This document shows positions 25,254 to 32,935 of a stretch of DNA of 64,000 bases, in pieces (position 1 is the stretch's first letter; every line of letters begins with the position of its first letter). The DNA is taken from positions 1 to 64,000 of the forward strand of contig JAJYOK010000002.1 of the NCBI GenBank assembly GCA_021796215.1. The letters are read 5' to 3'. A program made the position numbers and the translations under genes. Under the pieces are notes generated by a model. The model saw nothing but the letters and a program-made list of their open reading frames with translations, made no database searches and had not been told where the DNA came from. Source of the DNA: Bacteroidota bacterium (GTDB lineage Bacteria > Bacteroidota > Ignavibacteria > UBA10030 > UBA8401).

Positions 25254-25348
25254 TACGCTTTCTCTGCACCTTTCCTTCTTCGATTTTTCAGGAATTTACT
25301 GCATAATTTCGCAATTCTGAGTAAGCGGGGTTTTCCTTTCGCGTAATA
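25233..25348 (+). repeat. Two direct copies of a 16-base motif, 100 bases apart
   Basis: TTCCTTTCGCGTAATA occurs at 25233-25248, across the end of the third GcvH-like gene, and identically at 25333-25348. The second copy ends 34 bases before the -24 box of the sigma54 promoter and the first about 134 bases before it. That is the range in which activators of the NtrC class bind. The region between holds no gene. Confidence 0.5.
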
Positions 25349-25382
25349 TTCAACCAAATTTCATACTTCCAATATTCAGAAC

Positions 25383-25397
25383 TGGCACAGTAGTTGC
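25383..25397 (+). promoter_or_regulatory. Sigma54 promoter of the sensor kinase operon
   Basis: TGGCACA-GTAG-TTGC has the GG (25384-25385) and GC (25396-25397) pairs separated by exactly ten bases and matches the sigma54 consensus at all key positions. Transcription should begin about 25409, only about 11 bases before the ATG at 25420, so the kinase message would be nearly leaderless. Confidence 0.75.
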
Positions 25398-25419
25398 CAT
25401 TAAAAAAGCGGATAACTCT

Positions 25420-27075
25420 ATGAACTTCACGCATCTTCTTGCATTCAGATTATTCCTCATTATTCTCGTTGTGATGCTTATTGGAACTGCAGTCTTCACA
25501 ACGCTCAGTGTTGACCGTCAATCTGATCAACACATGCGAGATGTTGTTGGCGGGGCTACACGCGTTGCAGATATCATTAAGCGCTCGACCAACTATAGCA
25601 TGATGTTGAACCGACGCGAAGATATTTATCACATCATAAATACCGTGGGTCACGAGCCCGGCATTGAAGCAATCCGCATCTATAATAAAAAAGGGGAAAT
25701 TACTTTTTCGTCTGTTGAAGGTGAAGTTGGAAAGACCGTGAATGTCAATGCGGAAGCCTGCAATGTCTGTCATGTTGCCGGCAAATCGCCCGCCCCGGCG
25801 AATGGACACGAATTAAGCCGCATTTTTCTCTCTCCAAAAGGGTATCGCGTGCTTGGTTTGATCACACCGATTCGCAATGAAGGAAAATGTGCAACCGCCG
25901 ACTGCCATGCACATTCGTCATCACAGACCGTGCTCGGAGTTCTCGATGTCATGATGCCTCTCGCTGATCTTGATAAAAACCTCGCTGACGAAAAACATGC
26001 TGAGTACATGAATGGTTTGTTAATGCTTGGATTGATGACCGTCTTTACAGCGGTGTTCATTTGGTTTGTCGTTAACATTCCTGTGAAAAATCTAACAAAA
26101 GGAACACAGGAAATTATAAAAGGGAATCTTGACCATCGTATTCCGGTGCGTTCAAAGGACGAAATTGGCCGGCTCGCTGCTTCCTTCAATCAAATGACCG
26201 ATGAAGTGAAACGCGCCCACGACGAATTAACGCAGTGGGCACAAACTTTGGAAGAACGGGTTGCACAAAAAACGGACGAGCTTCAGCGCGCTCAAATAAA
26301 TATGGTTCAAATGGAAAAAATGGTTTCACTCGGAAAACTTGCGTCAACTGTCGCTCACGAGTTAAACAATCCGTTGGAAGGCGTGCTCACCTACGCAAAG
26401 CTTTTGAAGCGCTCCGTGAAAGCCGGCATCTTGAACGAAGAAGAAGCGCACGAGATACAAAGCGAACTCTCCATTATTGCCGATGAAACCGCCCGCTGCG
26501 GAAATGTTGTGAAAAATCTTCTTCTCTTTTCTCGGCAGAAAGTCGGTGCATTTCAAGAATCCGACATACGCGTCGCAATAGAAAATTCATTGAAGTTGAT
26601 TGATCACCATTTACACATTCATAACATTGCGCTCCAAACATCGCTTCCCGATGACAAGTTATCACTTGTCTGTGATATCCAACAAATTGAACAGGCACTG
26701 CTCGCAATTGAAATCAATGCCGTCGAAGCAATGCCAGAAGGTGGAACGCTGACTTTGAGCGCGCAACACGATGCAGTAAACAAAAACGTGAACATTAGTA
26801 TTAAGGATACCGGCAGCGGCATCAACGATGAAGACCTGCCACACATCTTCGAGCCATTCTTCACGACTAAAGAAAATGGAAAAGGCACTGGCTTAGGGCT
26901 TGCTGTTGCCTATGGCATTATTGAGCGGCATAATGGAACCATCGAAGTACATTCTAAACAGCATCAAGGTTCAGAATTTACTATCACTCTCCCGATTAAG
27001 AAAGCACCTATTGAAGATGGCACTGAAAACGCCAGTGAACAACCAAGAATCATTCAACCGACAACTACCGTGTGA
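25420..27075 (+). CDS. Sensor histidine kinase with periplasmic haem-c motifs
   Basis: This 551-residue kinase has a first membrane helix at residues 8-28, a periplasmic domain of about 170 residues and a second helix at 198-219. HAMP follows (220-272), then a short coiled coil (273-300), HisKA with the phospho-acceptor His313 in VAHELNNPLEG, and HATPase (NAVEAMPEGG, DTGSGI, GTGLGLAVAYGI). The periplasmic domain carries CNVCH (114-118) and CATADCH (157-163), so it may bind one or two c-type haems and sense redox state or a gas. Four-base overlap (GTGA) with the response regulator gene marks them as a pair. It sits behind a sigma54 promoter, which suggests self-amplification. Confidence 0.9.
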   Translation: MNFTHLLAFRLFLIILVVMLIGTAVFTTLSVDRQSDQHMRDVVGGATRVADIIKRSTNYSMMLNRREDIYHIINTVGHEPGIEAIRIYNKKGEITFSSVEGEVGKTVNVNAEACNVCHVAGKSPAPANGHELSRIFLSPKGYRVLGLITPIRNEGKCATADCHAHSSSQTVLGVLDVMMPLADLDKNLADEKHAEYMNGLLMLGLMTVFTAVFIWFVVNIPVKNLTKGTQEIIKGNLDHRIPVRSKDEIGRLAASFNQMTDEVKRAHDELTQWAQTLEERVAQKTDELQRAQINMVQMEKMVSLGKLASTVAHELNNPLEGVLTYAKLLKRSVKAGILNEEEAHEIQSELSIIADETARCGNVVKNLLLFSRQKVGAFQESDIRVAIENSLKLIDHHLHIHNIALQTSLPDDKLSLVCDIQQIEQALLAIEINAVEAMPEGGTLTLSAQHDAVNKNVNISIKDTGSGINDEDLPHIFEPFFTTKENGKGTGLGLAVAYGIIERHNGTIEVHSKQHQGSEFTITLPIKKAPIEDGTENASEQPRIIQPTTTV

Positions 27076-28436
27076 ACGCCATGAATGGAAAACCGACTAA
27101 ACAAAACAGCATCTTGATTGTTGACGATGAGATTGTTGTCCGCGATTCGCTTTCAAAGTGGTTCAAGCAGGACAACTACCGCGTTGATTCGGCAGAAGAC
27201 GCGGCTCACGCTTTGAAAAAAATGGGTTGCGGCCCGTGGGATATCATTCTGCTCGACATCAAGATGCCGGGCATGAGCGGATTGGAATTGCAGCAGCGTC
27301 TTCGCGAAATCGATCCCGCCGCAACGATCATTATGATTACCGCGTTTGCTTCCGTTGAAAGCGCTGTGCAGGCTTTGAAAGAAGGCGCGTTCGATTACGT
27401 GACCAAACCGGTTGACCCTGATCATCTTTCTCACCTTGTTCAAAAAGCAATTCAGCATAAGAAACTTGCGGATGAAAATGCACAACTTCGCCAGCACATT
27501 TCTGAAATAATGAGAAGTGAAGACATCGTTGGCAGCAGCCCGCAAATGAAAAAAGTGATTGAGATGGCAAAAACCGTCGCACAGACCGACACGACGGCAA
27601 TGATACGCGGTGAAAGCGGGTCGGGGAAAGAAATTATCGCGAGGGCAATTCACGCAAACAGCGCACGACGGTATTTTCCAATTATTGCTGTGAACTGCGG
27701 CGCCGTTCCTGAAACACTTCTTGAAAGCGAACTTTTCGGACACGAAAAAGGCGCGTTCACCGGTGCGCAATACCGCCGAAAAGGAAAATTTGAAATGGCT
27801 GACGGCGGAACCATTTTTCTTGATGAGATCGGAACTATCTCACCAAAGATGCAAGTGCAATTGCTTCGCGTCATCGAGACAAAACAATTCACGCGCGTCG
27901 GTGGAAATGAAGTCATCGCAAGCGACTTCCGCATCATCTGCGCAACCAATCACGATCTTGAAGCCGCTGTAAAAGCGGGCACATTCCGTGAAGACCTGTA
28001 CTACCGGCTGAATGTCTTTACAATCTTTATACCGCCATTACGTGAAAGAAAAGCCGATATCCCGTTACTTGCACGCCATTTCCTTACGCGCTATACGATT
28101 TCAATGAATAAACCTGTAAAGGATATTTCTCCTGAAGCAATGGACATGATGGTGCGTTACGACTGGCCCGGCAACGTGCGTGAATTGGAAAATGTTATAG
28201 AGCGTGCAATGGTGCTTGCAGCGCCGCCATCAATTCGTCCGGACGATTTGCCTTTTCAGCTCATCCCGAAACACCATGCTCCTGCGGATGAATCAATTGA
28301 TGCTGTCGAGAAAACACACATTGAACATGTGCTTGCAAAATATGGGTGGAATATTACCCATTCAGCGCGCATTTTGGATATTGATCGAGTAACGTTGTAC
28401 AACAAAATTGCTAAGTACGGATTAATAAAACCGTGA
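27072..28436 (+). CDS. NtrC-family sigma54-dependent response regulator
   Basis: This 454-residue activator has a receiver domain (about 13-128; phospho-acceptor Asp62 in LLDIKMPG, TKPVD switch). An AAA+ domain spans about 150-390, with Walker A GESGSGKE at 180-187, the sigma54-contacting GAFTGA loop at 227-232, Walker B GGTIFLDEIG and the arginine-rich sensor segment YDWPGNVRELENVIERAM. A Fis-type helix-turn-helix ends the protein (WNITHSARILDIDRVTLYNK). It would be phosphorylated by the adjoining haem-motif kinase and switch on sigma54 promoters, of which two candidates lie upstream. The GTG at 27072 overlaps the kinase stop; an ATG at 27081 is the alternative start. Confidence 0.95.
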   Translation: MNAMNGKPTKQNSILIVDDEIVVRDSLSKWFKQDNYRVDSAEDAAHALKKMGCGPWDIILLDIKMPGMSGLELQQRLREIDPAATIIMITAFASVESAVQALKEGAFDYVTKPVDPDHLSHLVQKAIQHKKLADENAQLRQHISEIMRSEDIVGSSPQMKKVIEMAKTVAQTDTTAMIRGESGSGKEIIARAIHANSARRYFPIIAVNCGAVPETLLESELFGHEKGAFTGAQYRRKGKFEMADGGTIFLDEIGTISPKMQVQLLRVIETKQFTRVGGNEVIASDFRIICATNHDLEAAVKAGTFREDLYYRLNVFTIFIPPLRERKADIPLLARHFLTRYTISMNKPVKDISPEAMDMMVRYDWPGNVRELENVIERAMVLAAPPSIRPDDLPFQLIPKHHAPADESIDAVEKTHIEHVLAKYGWNITHSARILDIDRVTLYNKIAKYGLIKP

Positions 28437-28439
28437 GCA

Positions 28440-28985
28440 ATGTCTTCTCTTCTTCTTGTACCAATTCCTCCGGTGGAGATTGAGCACATTTTGTTGCTCC
28501 GCCCGGCATTACAGTCAACATTGAATATTGAAACAGCGATAGACGAAAGCATTCATCTCGATATCGCTGCCGCATTCGATGCCTACCGGAATCAATACAA
28601 TTCATCAGTTTTGCTGACATCGCTGCAAGAACACTTTCCGCATTACAATGGGAAAATTCTCGGCATCAGTAAGGTTGATTTTTTTGTTCCGGTGCTTACC
28701 TATGTATTCGGAGAGGCGCAACTGAACGGAACTTACGCAGTTGTCTCAACATATCGGTTGAGCGATACGCTGTACGGGTTACCTGAAAACACGCAGCGAT
28801 TTATAGAACGTTTTAGAAAAGAAGCTGTGCATGAACTTGGACACACCTTTGGATTGTACCATTGCCTTGACTACGATTGTGTTATGCATTCATCAACCAC
28901 CGTCGAAGACATTGATATCAAAGGAGACAATTTTTGTCCGGCATGCGGCAAAATAGTAAAAAGACATTTACACGCGCGGTTATAA
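28440..28985 (+). CDS. Archaemetzincin family metalloprotease
   Basis: This 181-residue zinc protease is recognisable by the extended motif HELGHTFGLYHC, followed by C-VMH and later CPAC. That is the HExxHxxGxxxC...CxM...CxxC pattern that defines archaemetzincins, with both a catalytic zinc and a structural zinc. No signal peptide is present, so it is cytoplasmic. The ATG lies 3 bases after the regulator's stop, placing it in the two-component operon. Its last 6 bases overlap the convergent flippase gene. Natural substrates of the family are unknown; its link to the redox system is only positional. Confidence 0.9.
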   Translation: MSSLLLVPIPPVEIEHILLLRPALQSTLNIETAIDESIHLDIAAAFDAYRNQYNSSVLLTSLQEHFPHYNGKILGISKVDFFVPVLTYVFGEAQLNGTYAVVSTYRLSDTLYGLPENTQRFIERFRKEAVHELGHTFGLYHCLDYDCVMHSSTTVEDIDIKGDNFCPACGKIVKRHLHARL

Positions 28986-30464
28986 CCCCTTTTCCCATAC
29001 ATTCCGCAGCTTCCCAATCTCTTCCCTGTTGAAAAATTGCATCACGTACATCAGCACAAAAAAAAGCGCGAGCAAACCGAATTTCATAAGCTCAATAAAA
29101 ATTCCTGTGTGAATATTCAACCAGTGCGGCGATAAAAGATAATAGAGCGCCGTAACGCCGCCGGCAGCGATCGCAATCTTGAATAGCCGCCACAATTCAT
29201 ACGAAATCGGATAAATCTTCTGCACAATCACATAGACAACGCCAGCCATTGCGAAATAAGCAAGAAACGTCGCCCACGCTGCACCGGTCATTCCGTAATG
29301 CGGGATGAGAAAATAATTGGCAACAATGTTCACCGCGGCGCCGACGAATGTGTTGATAGAAAGCAATTTGGTACGCTTTTCAATGTAAATGCCGGCGGTG
29401 AGACTTGTAGAAACGCCCAGAAACAAATATCCGAGCAGCACAATCGGTACTATGTTCAATCCGCCCCAATAATTCGGGTGGATGAGATACCTGCCAAACA
29501 TTCTGAATTTTACAATGTCATCCACAAAAAACGTCAGCACAAGAAATACTGCCGCCATGAAAAGAACAAGGTACGTGAGAACGCGGGAAAATATTTGTTT
29601 CGCGTTCGGCTCTTTCACAATAGAAAAATAGAACGGCCGCCATGCATAATCGTACATCGAAACAATAAGCATCATGAAAATTCCCAGCCGGTAATTTGCC
29701 TGATAAATTCCCACGACCGAATCATTCGTGAACGCACGCAAAATCGGACGGTCAATAACTTGAATCGCCATCGTGGCAAGTCCCGCGGGAATGTACGGCA
29801 CGCCATATTTCAGAAGCGCTTTGTATAATGCACCGCTCGGCGGGAGCGAAAAATGCTTTATTATCGTCGGGAGCAGAAAAAGAAATGTGCTTGCCGAGGC
29901 GGCAAACCCGCTGATAAAAATTCCCTTAATCCCCATCTTTAAAAAAACAAGGAGATAGATATTGAGAACAACATTGATAACGATATTCAGCAATTTATAG
30001 GTCGCAAATCGTTTCGCTTTCCTCTCCATGCGCAATGAAGCGAATGGAATAATGGCAAGTGCGTCGAACGCAAGAATACCTGCAGTGAAATAAATAATTG
30101 AGATATAGCTTTCAGAGACATTGATAAGATGGAGAATCTGGTGTGCGGCAGCAGCAATGAAAAAAGAAAACGCTGCAGATGTTGCAAGAACAGAAAGGAA
30201 TGGCGTAGTGAAATTTTGCTTCTCAGTCCCTATTTCCAGTGTTGAAAAATATTTGAAGTACGCCGACTCCATTCCATACGAGTAAATGACATTCACAAAT
30301 GCAATAAGTGAATAGATGTAAGAAACAATACCATATTCGCCCGGCAGAAGAACATTTGTATAGAAAGGAACAAGAAGAAAGGTGAGAAAGCGGCCAACGA
30401 TTGTGCTGATTCCGTAAATCGCTGTATCGGCACCGAGCCGTTTAATTTGGGCAAACAGTGTCAA
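28980..30464 (-). CDS. Polysaccharide flippase (Wzx/MOP superfamily)
   Basis: This 494-residue protein has about 12-14 hydrophobic helices and the MOP-exporter start (DTAIYGISTIVGRFLTFLLV, PFYTNVLLPGEYGIVSYIYS). It would flip undecaprenyl-linked glycans across the inner membrane. It overlaps the nadC stop by four bases (ATGA), so it is expressed with nadC and the genes before it. A second flippase of a different subgroup is encoded at 44265-45713. This one is separated from the sugar genes by accA, a thioesterase, a Trm112-like gene and nadC, so it may serve another glycan. Confidence 0.87.
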   Translation of the reverse strand: MTLFAQIKRLGADTAIYGISTIVGRFLTFLLVPFYTNVLLPGEYGIVSYIYSLIAFVNVIYSYGMESAYFKYFSTLEIGTEKQNFTTPFLSVLATSAAFSFFIAAAAHQILHLINVSESYISIIYFTAGILAFDALAIIPFASLRMERKAKRFATYKLLNIVINVVLNIYLLVFLKMGIKGIFISGFAASASTFLFLLPTIIKHFSLPPSGALYKALLKYGVPYIPAGLATMAIQVIDRPILRAFTNDSVVGIYQANYRLGIFMMLIVSMYDYAWRPFYFSIVKEPNAKQIFSRVLTYLVLFMAAVFLVLTFFVDDIVKFRMFGRYLIHPNYWGGLNIVPIVLLGYLFLGVSTSLTAGIYIEKRTKLLSINTFVGAAVNIVANYFLIPHYGMTGAAWATFLAYFAMAGVVYVIVQKIYPISYELWRLFKIAIAAGGVTALYYLLSPHWLNIHTGIFIELMKFGLLALFFVLMYVMQFFNREEIGKLRNVWEKGL

Positions 30465-31321
30465 TGGAGTAATTCGAGAGAGATATCGAGTGCTTTGGAT
30501 GAGTGAGTCAGTGCGCCGACGGAAATAAAGTCTACACCAGTTTCGGCGATAGCGCGCACGGTTTCGAGCGTAACACCGCCGGAGACTTCAACTTCTACCG
30601 CGTGGTCAATTCGGCGAATTGCTGCCGTCATGTCATTCAATAAAAAATTATCAAGCATAATTCTGTTTACACCGGCGCAGCGTAATGCTTCTTCCACCTG
30701 AGCGAGCGAAGTAGTTTCGACTTCAATCTTTGCTTCGATGTGATGATCGAGGAGATATTTTGTGCATCGCGAAACGGCGTTACTGATGCTTCCCGCCGCC
30801 TGAATATGATTGTCCTTGATCAACACCATTTGGTCCAAACCGAAACGATGATTCACTCCTCCGCCGTCAACAACGGCTTTGCGTTCGAGCATGCGCAATC
30901 CGGGAGAGGTCTTTCGTGTATCGGTAATTTTTGCATTCGTGCCGGCGACGGCGTGAACAAATTTGTGCGTCAACGTAGCAATACCCGACATGCGCTGAAG
31001 AAAATTCAATGCTACGCGTTCACCTGTTAAAATGCTGCGCACCGGACCTTCTACTTCCCCAATGTGTTTGCTGGCAGTAGCTAATCCACCGTCAAAACGA
31101 TCGAACTCTGCGGTAACTTGTCTATCAATGTATTGAAAGACAATTTTAAACAGCTCGACACCGGAAATAATACCATTTTCTTTCGGCAGAACAACAGCGC
31201 GACCGATTTGTTCTTCAGGAATAATTGCTTCGCTTGTGATATCGCCAAATCCAACATCTTCCTGAAGAGCTTGCTCAACAAGCCGCCCAATTCTGCTATC
31301 GTTAAGGATGTCAACCGTCAT
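30461..31321 (-). CDS. nadC: Nicotinate-nucleotide pyrophosphorylase (carboxylating)
   Basis: QPRTase converts quinolinate and PRPP to nicotinate mononucleotide in de novo NAD synthesis. The 286-residue protein shows LQEDVGFGDITSEAI, FLQRMSGIATLTHKFV, the active-site segment DTRKTSPGLRMLERKAV, GGGVNHRFGLDQMVLIKDNH, VEVSGGVTLETV and VDFISVGALTHS. The start overlaps the Trm112-like stop (ATGA) and the stop overlaps the flippase start. No nadA or nadB is in the window. Confidence 0.94.
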   Translation of the reverse strand: MTVDILNDSRIGRLVEQALQEDVGFGDITSEAIIPEEQIGRAVVLPKENGIISGVELFKIVFQYIDRQVTAEFDRFDGGLATASKHIGEVEGPVRSILTGERVALNFLQRMSGIATLTHKFVHAVAGTNAKITDTRKTSPGLRMLERKAVVDGGGVNHRFGLDQMVLIKDNHIQAAGSISNAVSRCTKYLLDHHIEAKIEVETTSLAQVEEALRCAGVNRIMLDNFLLNDMTAAIRRIDHAVEVEVSGGVTLETVRAIAETGVDFISVGALTHSSKALDISLELLH

Positions 31322-31479
31322 TCTTTCGTCTCGTCGACAAGCATAATGGGAATATCATCTTTGACCAAATATACTTTGCCGCACTTTTTGCATGTCAGTG
31401 TGTTTTCTTTCGGTTTGTAGTCAAGTTCGCCTTTGCATTTCGGACAGCAAAGGATATCAAGCAATTCTTTCTTTACCAT
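31318..31479 (-). CDS. Trm112-like zinc-ribbon protein
   Basis: This 53-residue protein reads VKKELLDILCCPKCKGELDY, then LTCKKCGKVYLVKDDIPIML. It is the UPF0434/YcaR (Trm112p-like) family, with CPxC and CxxC pairs forming a zinc ribbon and the family's DDIPIML ending. Bacterial members are small accessory proteins of methyltransferases or are uncharacterised. The ATG is preceded by AAGGTG, and the stop overlaps the nadC start (ATGA). Confidence 0.9.
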   Translation of the reverse strand: MVKKELLDILCCPKCKGELDYKPKENTLTCKKCGKVYLVKDDIPIMLVDETKE

Positions 31480-31518
31480 CAATTCACCTTTCTACTCTAT
31501 GGTTGTTGATAGAAAATA

Positions 31519-31938
31519 TCATTTCGCCTTTTTCATCGCTTCGCCGATTGCTTCAACAAATTTAGCCGGCGCGCGAGTAGGCTTCCCTGTTTTTGCATTC
31601 AAAAAACTGTGTACGGTGTAGCCTTCCGCCATTGGTTCTGATTCATCATTGTGGAAAACACGATATTCGATCCGAACACGGGCAACCGGCATCTCATGGA
31701 GTGAAGTTTCGACGCGCAGCAAGTCATCATACCGTGCAGATTTTTTATAACGCGCTGAGGCTTCAATCACCGGAAGGTATAACCCCATTGCTTCAATTTC
31801 GGTGTACGGAAGCCCTACGTGGCGAAGTAAATCCGAACGGCCCTGTTCGAAATACTCAAAAAATTTTCCATAGTACACAAACCGCATCTGATCTGTATCT
31901 GCGTAACGCACACGTATTTCTGTTACGAATGAAATCAT
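31519..31938 (-). CDS. YbgC-type acyl-CoA thioesterase (hot-dog fold)
   Basis: This 139-residue hot-dog protein has the 4-hydroxybenzoyl-CoA thioesterase signature VRYADTDQMRFVYYGKFFEY near the N-terminus (catalytic Asp in the DTDQM segment). It also has RSDLLRHVGLPYTEIEAMG, ARYKKSARYDDLLRVET and the C-terminal NAKTGKPTRAP. Members hydrolyse short- or medium-chain acyl-CoA and often sit with Tol-Pal or lipid genes. Here it lies 22 bases downstream of accA, which fits lipid metabolism. Confidence 0.88.
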   Translation of the reverse strand: MISFVTEIRVRYADTDQMRFVYYGKFFEYFEQGRSDLLRHVGLPYTEIEAMGLYLPVIEASARYKKSARYDDLLRVETSLHEMPVARVRIEYRVFHNDESEPMAEGYTVHSFLNAKTGKPTRAPAKFVEAIGEAMKKAK

Positions 31939-31960
31939 ACGTCATATTTTTCTAAAAAAA

Positions 31961-32935
31961 CTATTGATGAAACTCGCCCATCCCCGCAAATTTCTCGATG
32001 CGCTTTTCAACCAGCTTGTCGGGTTTGATTTTTTGGAGCAGTTTTAATTCTTCGATGAGCGTATCCTTAAGAATCGCTGCGGCTTGCTGCGGGTTACGAT
32101 GCGCACCGCCCGGCGGTTCAGGAACAACGCGGTCAATAATTTTTTGTTCCAGCAAATCTGTAGCAGTAAGGCGCATTGCTTCGGCGGCTTGCTCTTTATA
32201 ATCCCAGCTTCGCCAAAGAATACTTGAACACGATTCCGGTGAAATAACGGAATACCACGTATTTTCCAACATCAACACACGGTCGCCAACACCAATGCCA
32301 AGCGCACCGCCTGAGGCGCCTTCTCCGATGATTGCAACAATGATCGGCACGGGGAGATGTGACATTTCGAAAAGATTCCGCGCGATCGCTTCTCCTTGTC
32401 CGCGCTCTTCCGCTTCGATTCCCGGATATGCACCTGACGTATCGATCATGGTGATAATCGGACGATTGAGTTTTGCCGCAAGCTTCATCAACCGAAGCGC
32501 TTTGCGATAGCCTTCGGGCTGCGGCATACCAAAATTTCTAAAAAGATTCGTCTTGGTATCGCGACCTTTTTGATGCCCGATAATCATAACAGGCTGACCA
32601 TCGAGACGCGCAAAACCCGCGACGATAGCTTTATCGTCGCCGAAAGCGCGGTCTCCGTGAAGCTCAACAAAGTCGGTCATCATCATTCCGACATAATCGA
32701 GAGTATACGGACGATCCGGGTGGCGGGCAAGCTGTACTTTTTGCCACCTGGTGAGGTTCGAAAAAACATTTTCTCGTAGTTGACTCACTTTATTCTCCAA
32801 TGTGGCTATTTCATCGGCAATGTCGAGATTGTCGCTGAGTTTTTTCATCTCCTCGATTTTTTGTTCGAGCTCGACAATCGGTTTTTCGAAATCCAATACC
32901 GCTCGAGGCATATTCCTCCGGAAATTCTCACTCAT
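31961..32935 (-). CDS. accA: Acetyl-CoA carboxylase carboxyltransferase, alpha subunit
   Basis: AccA joins AccD to transfer the carboxyl group from biotin to acetyl-CoA, forming malonyl-CoA. The 324-residue protein has [59 protein letters not shown] and [20 protein letters not shown]. It also has the oxyanion-hole segment [15 protein letters not shown] and [10 protein letters not shown]. It starts by four-base overlap (ATGA) with the preceding glycosyltransferase fusion gene. accD is 27 kb away at 59470-60315. Confidence 0.96.
   Translation of the reverse strand: MSENFRRNMPRAVLDFEKPIVELEQKIEEMKKLSDNLDIADEIATLENKVSQLRENVFSNLTRWQKVQLARHPDRPYTLDYVGMMMTDFVELHGDRAFGDDKAIVAGFARLDGQPVMIIGHQKGRDTKTNLFRNFGMPQPEGYRKALRLMKLAAKLNRPIITMIDTSGAYPGIEAEERGQGEAIARNLFEMSHLPVPIIVAIIGEGASGGALGIGVGDRVLMLENTWYSVISPESCSSILWRSWDYKEQAAEAMRLTATDLLEQKIIDRVVPEPPGGAHRNPQQAAAILKDTLIEELKLLQKIKPDKLVEKRIEKFAGMGEFHQ

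Noticed and set aside
27153-27770. Long minus-strand open frame (205 codons) within the NtrC-type regulator
   Set aside because: It lies opposite the receiver and AAA+ motifs, which are clearly coding on the plus strand. It has no start signal and no recognisable domain.
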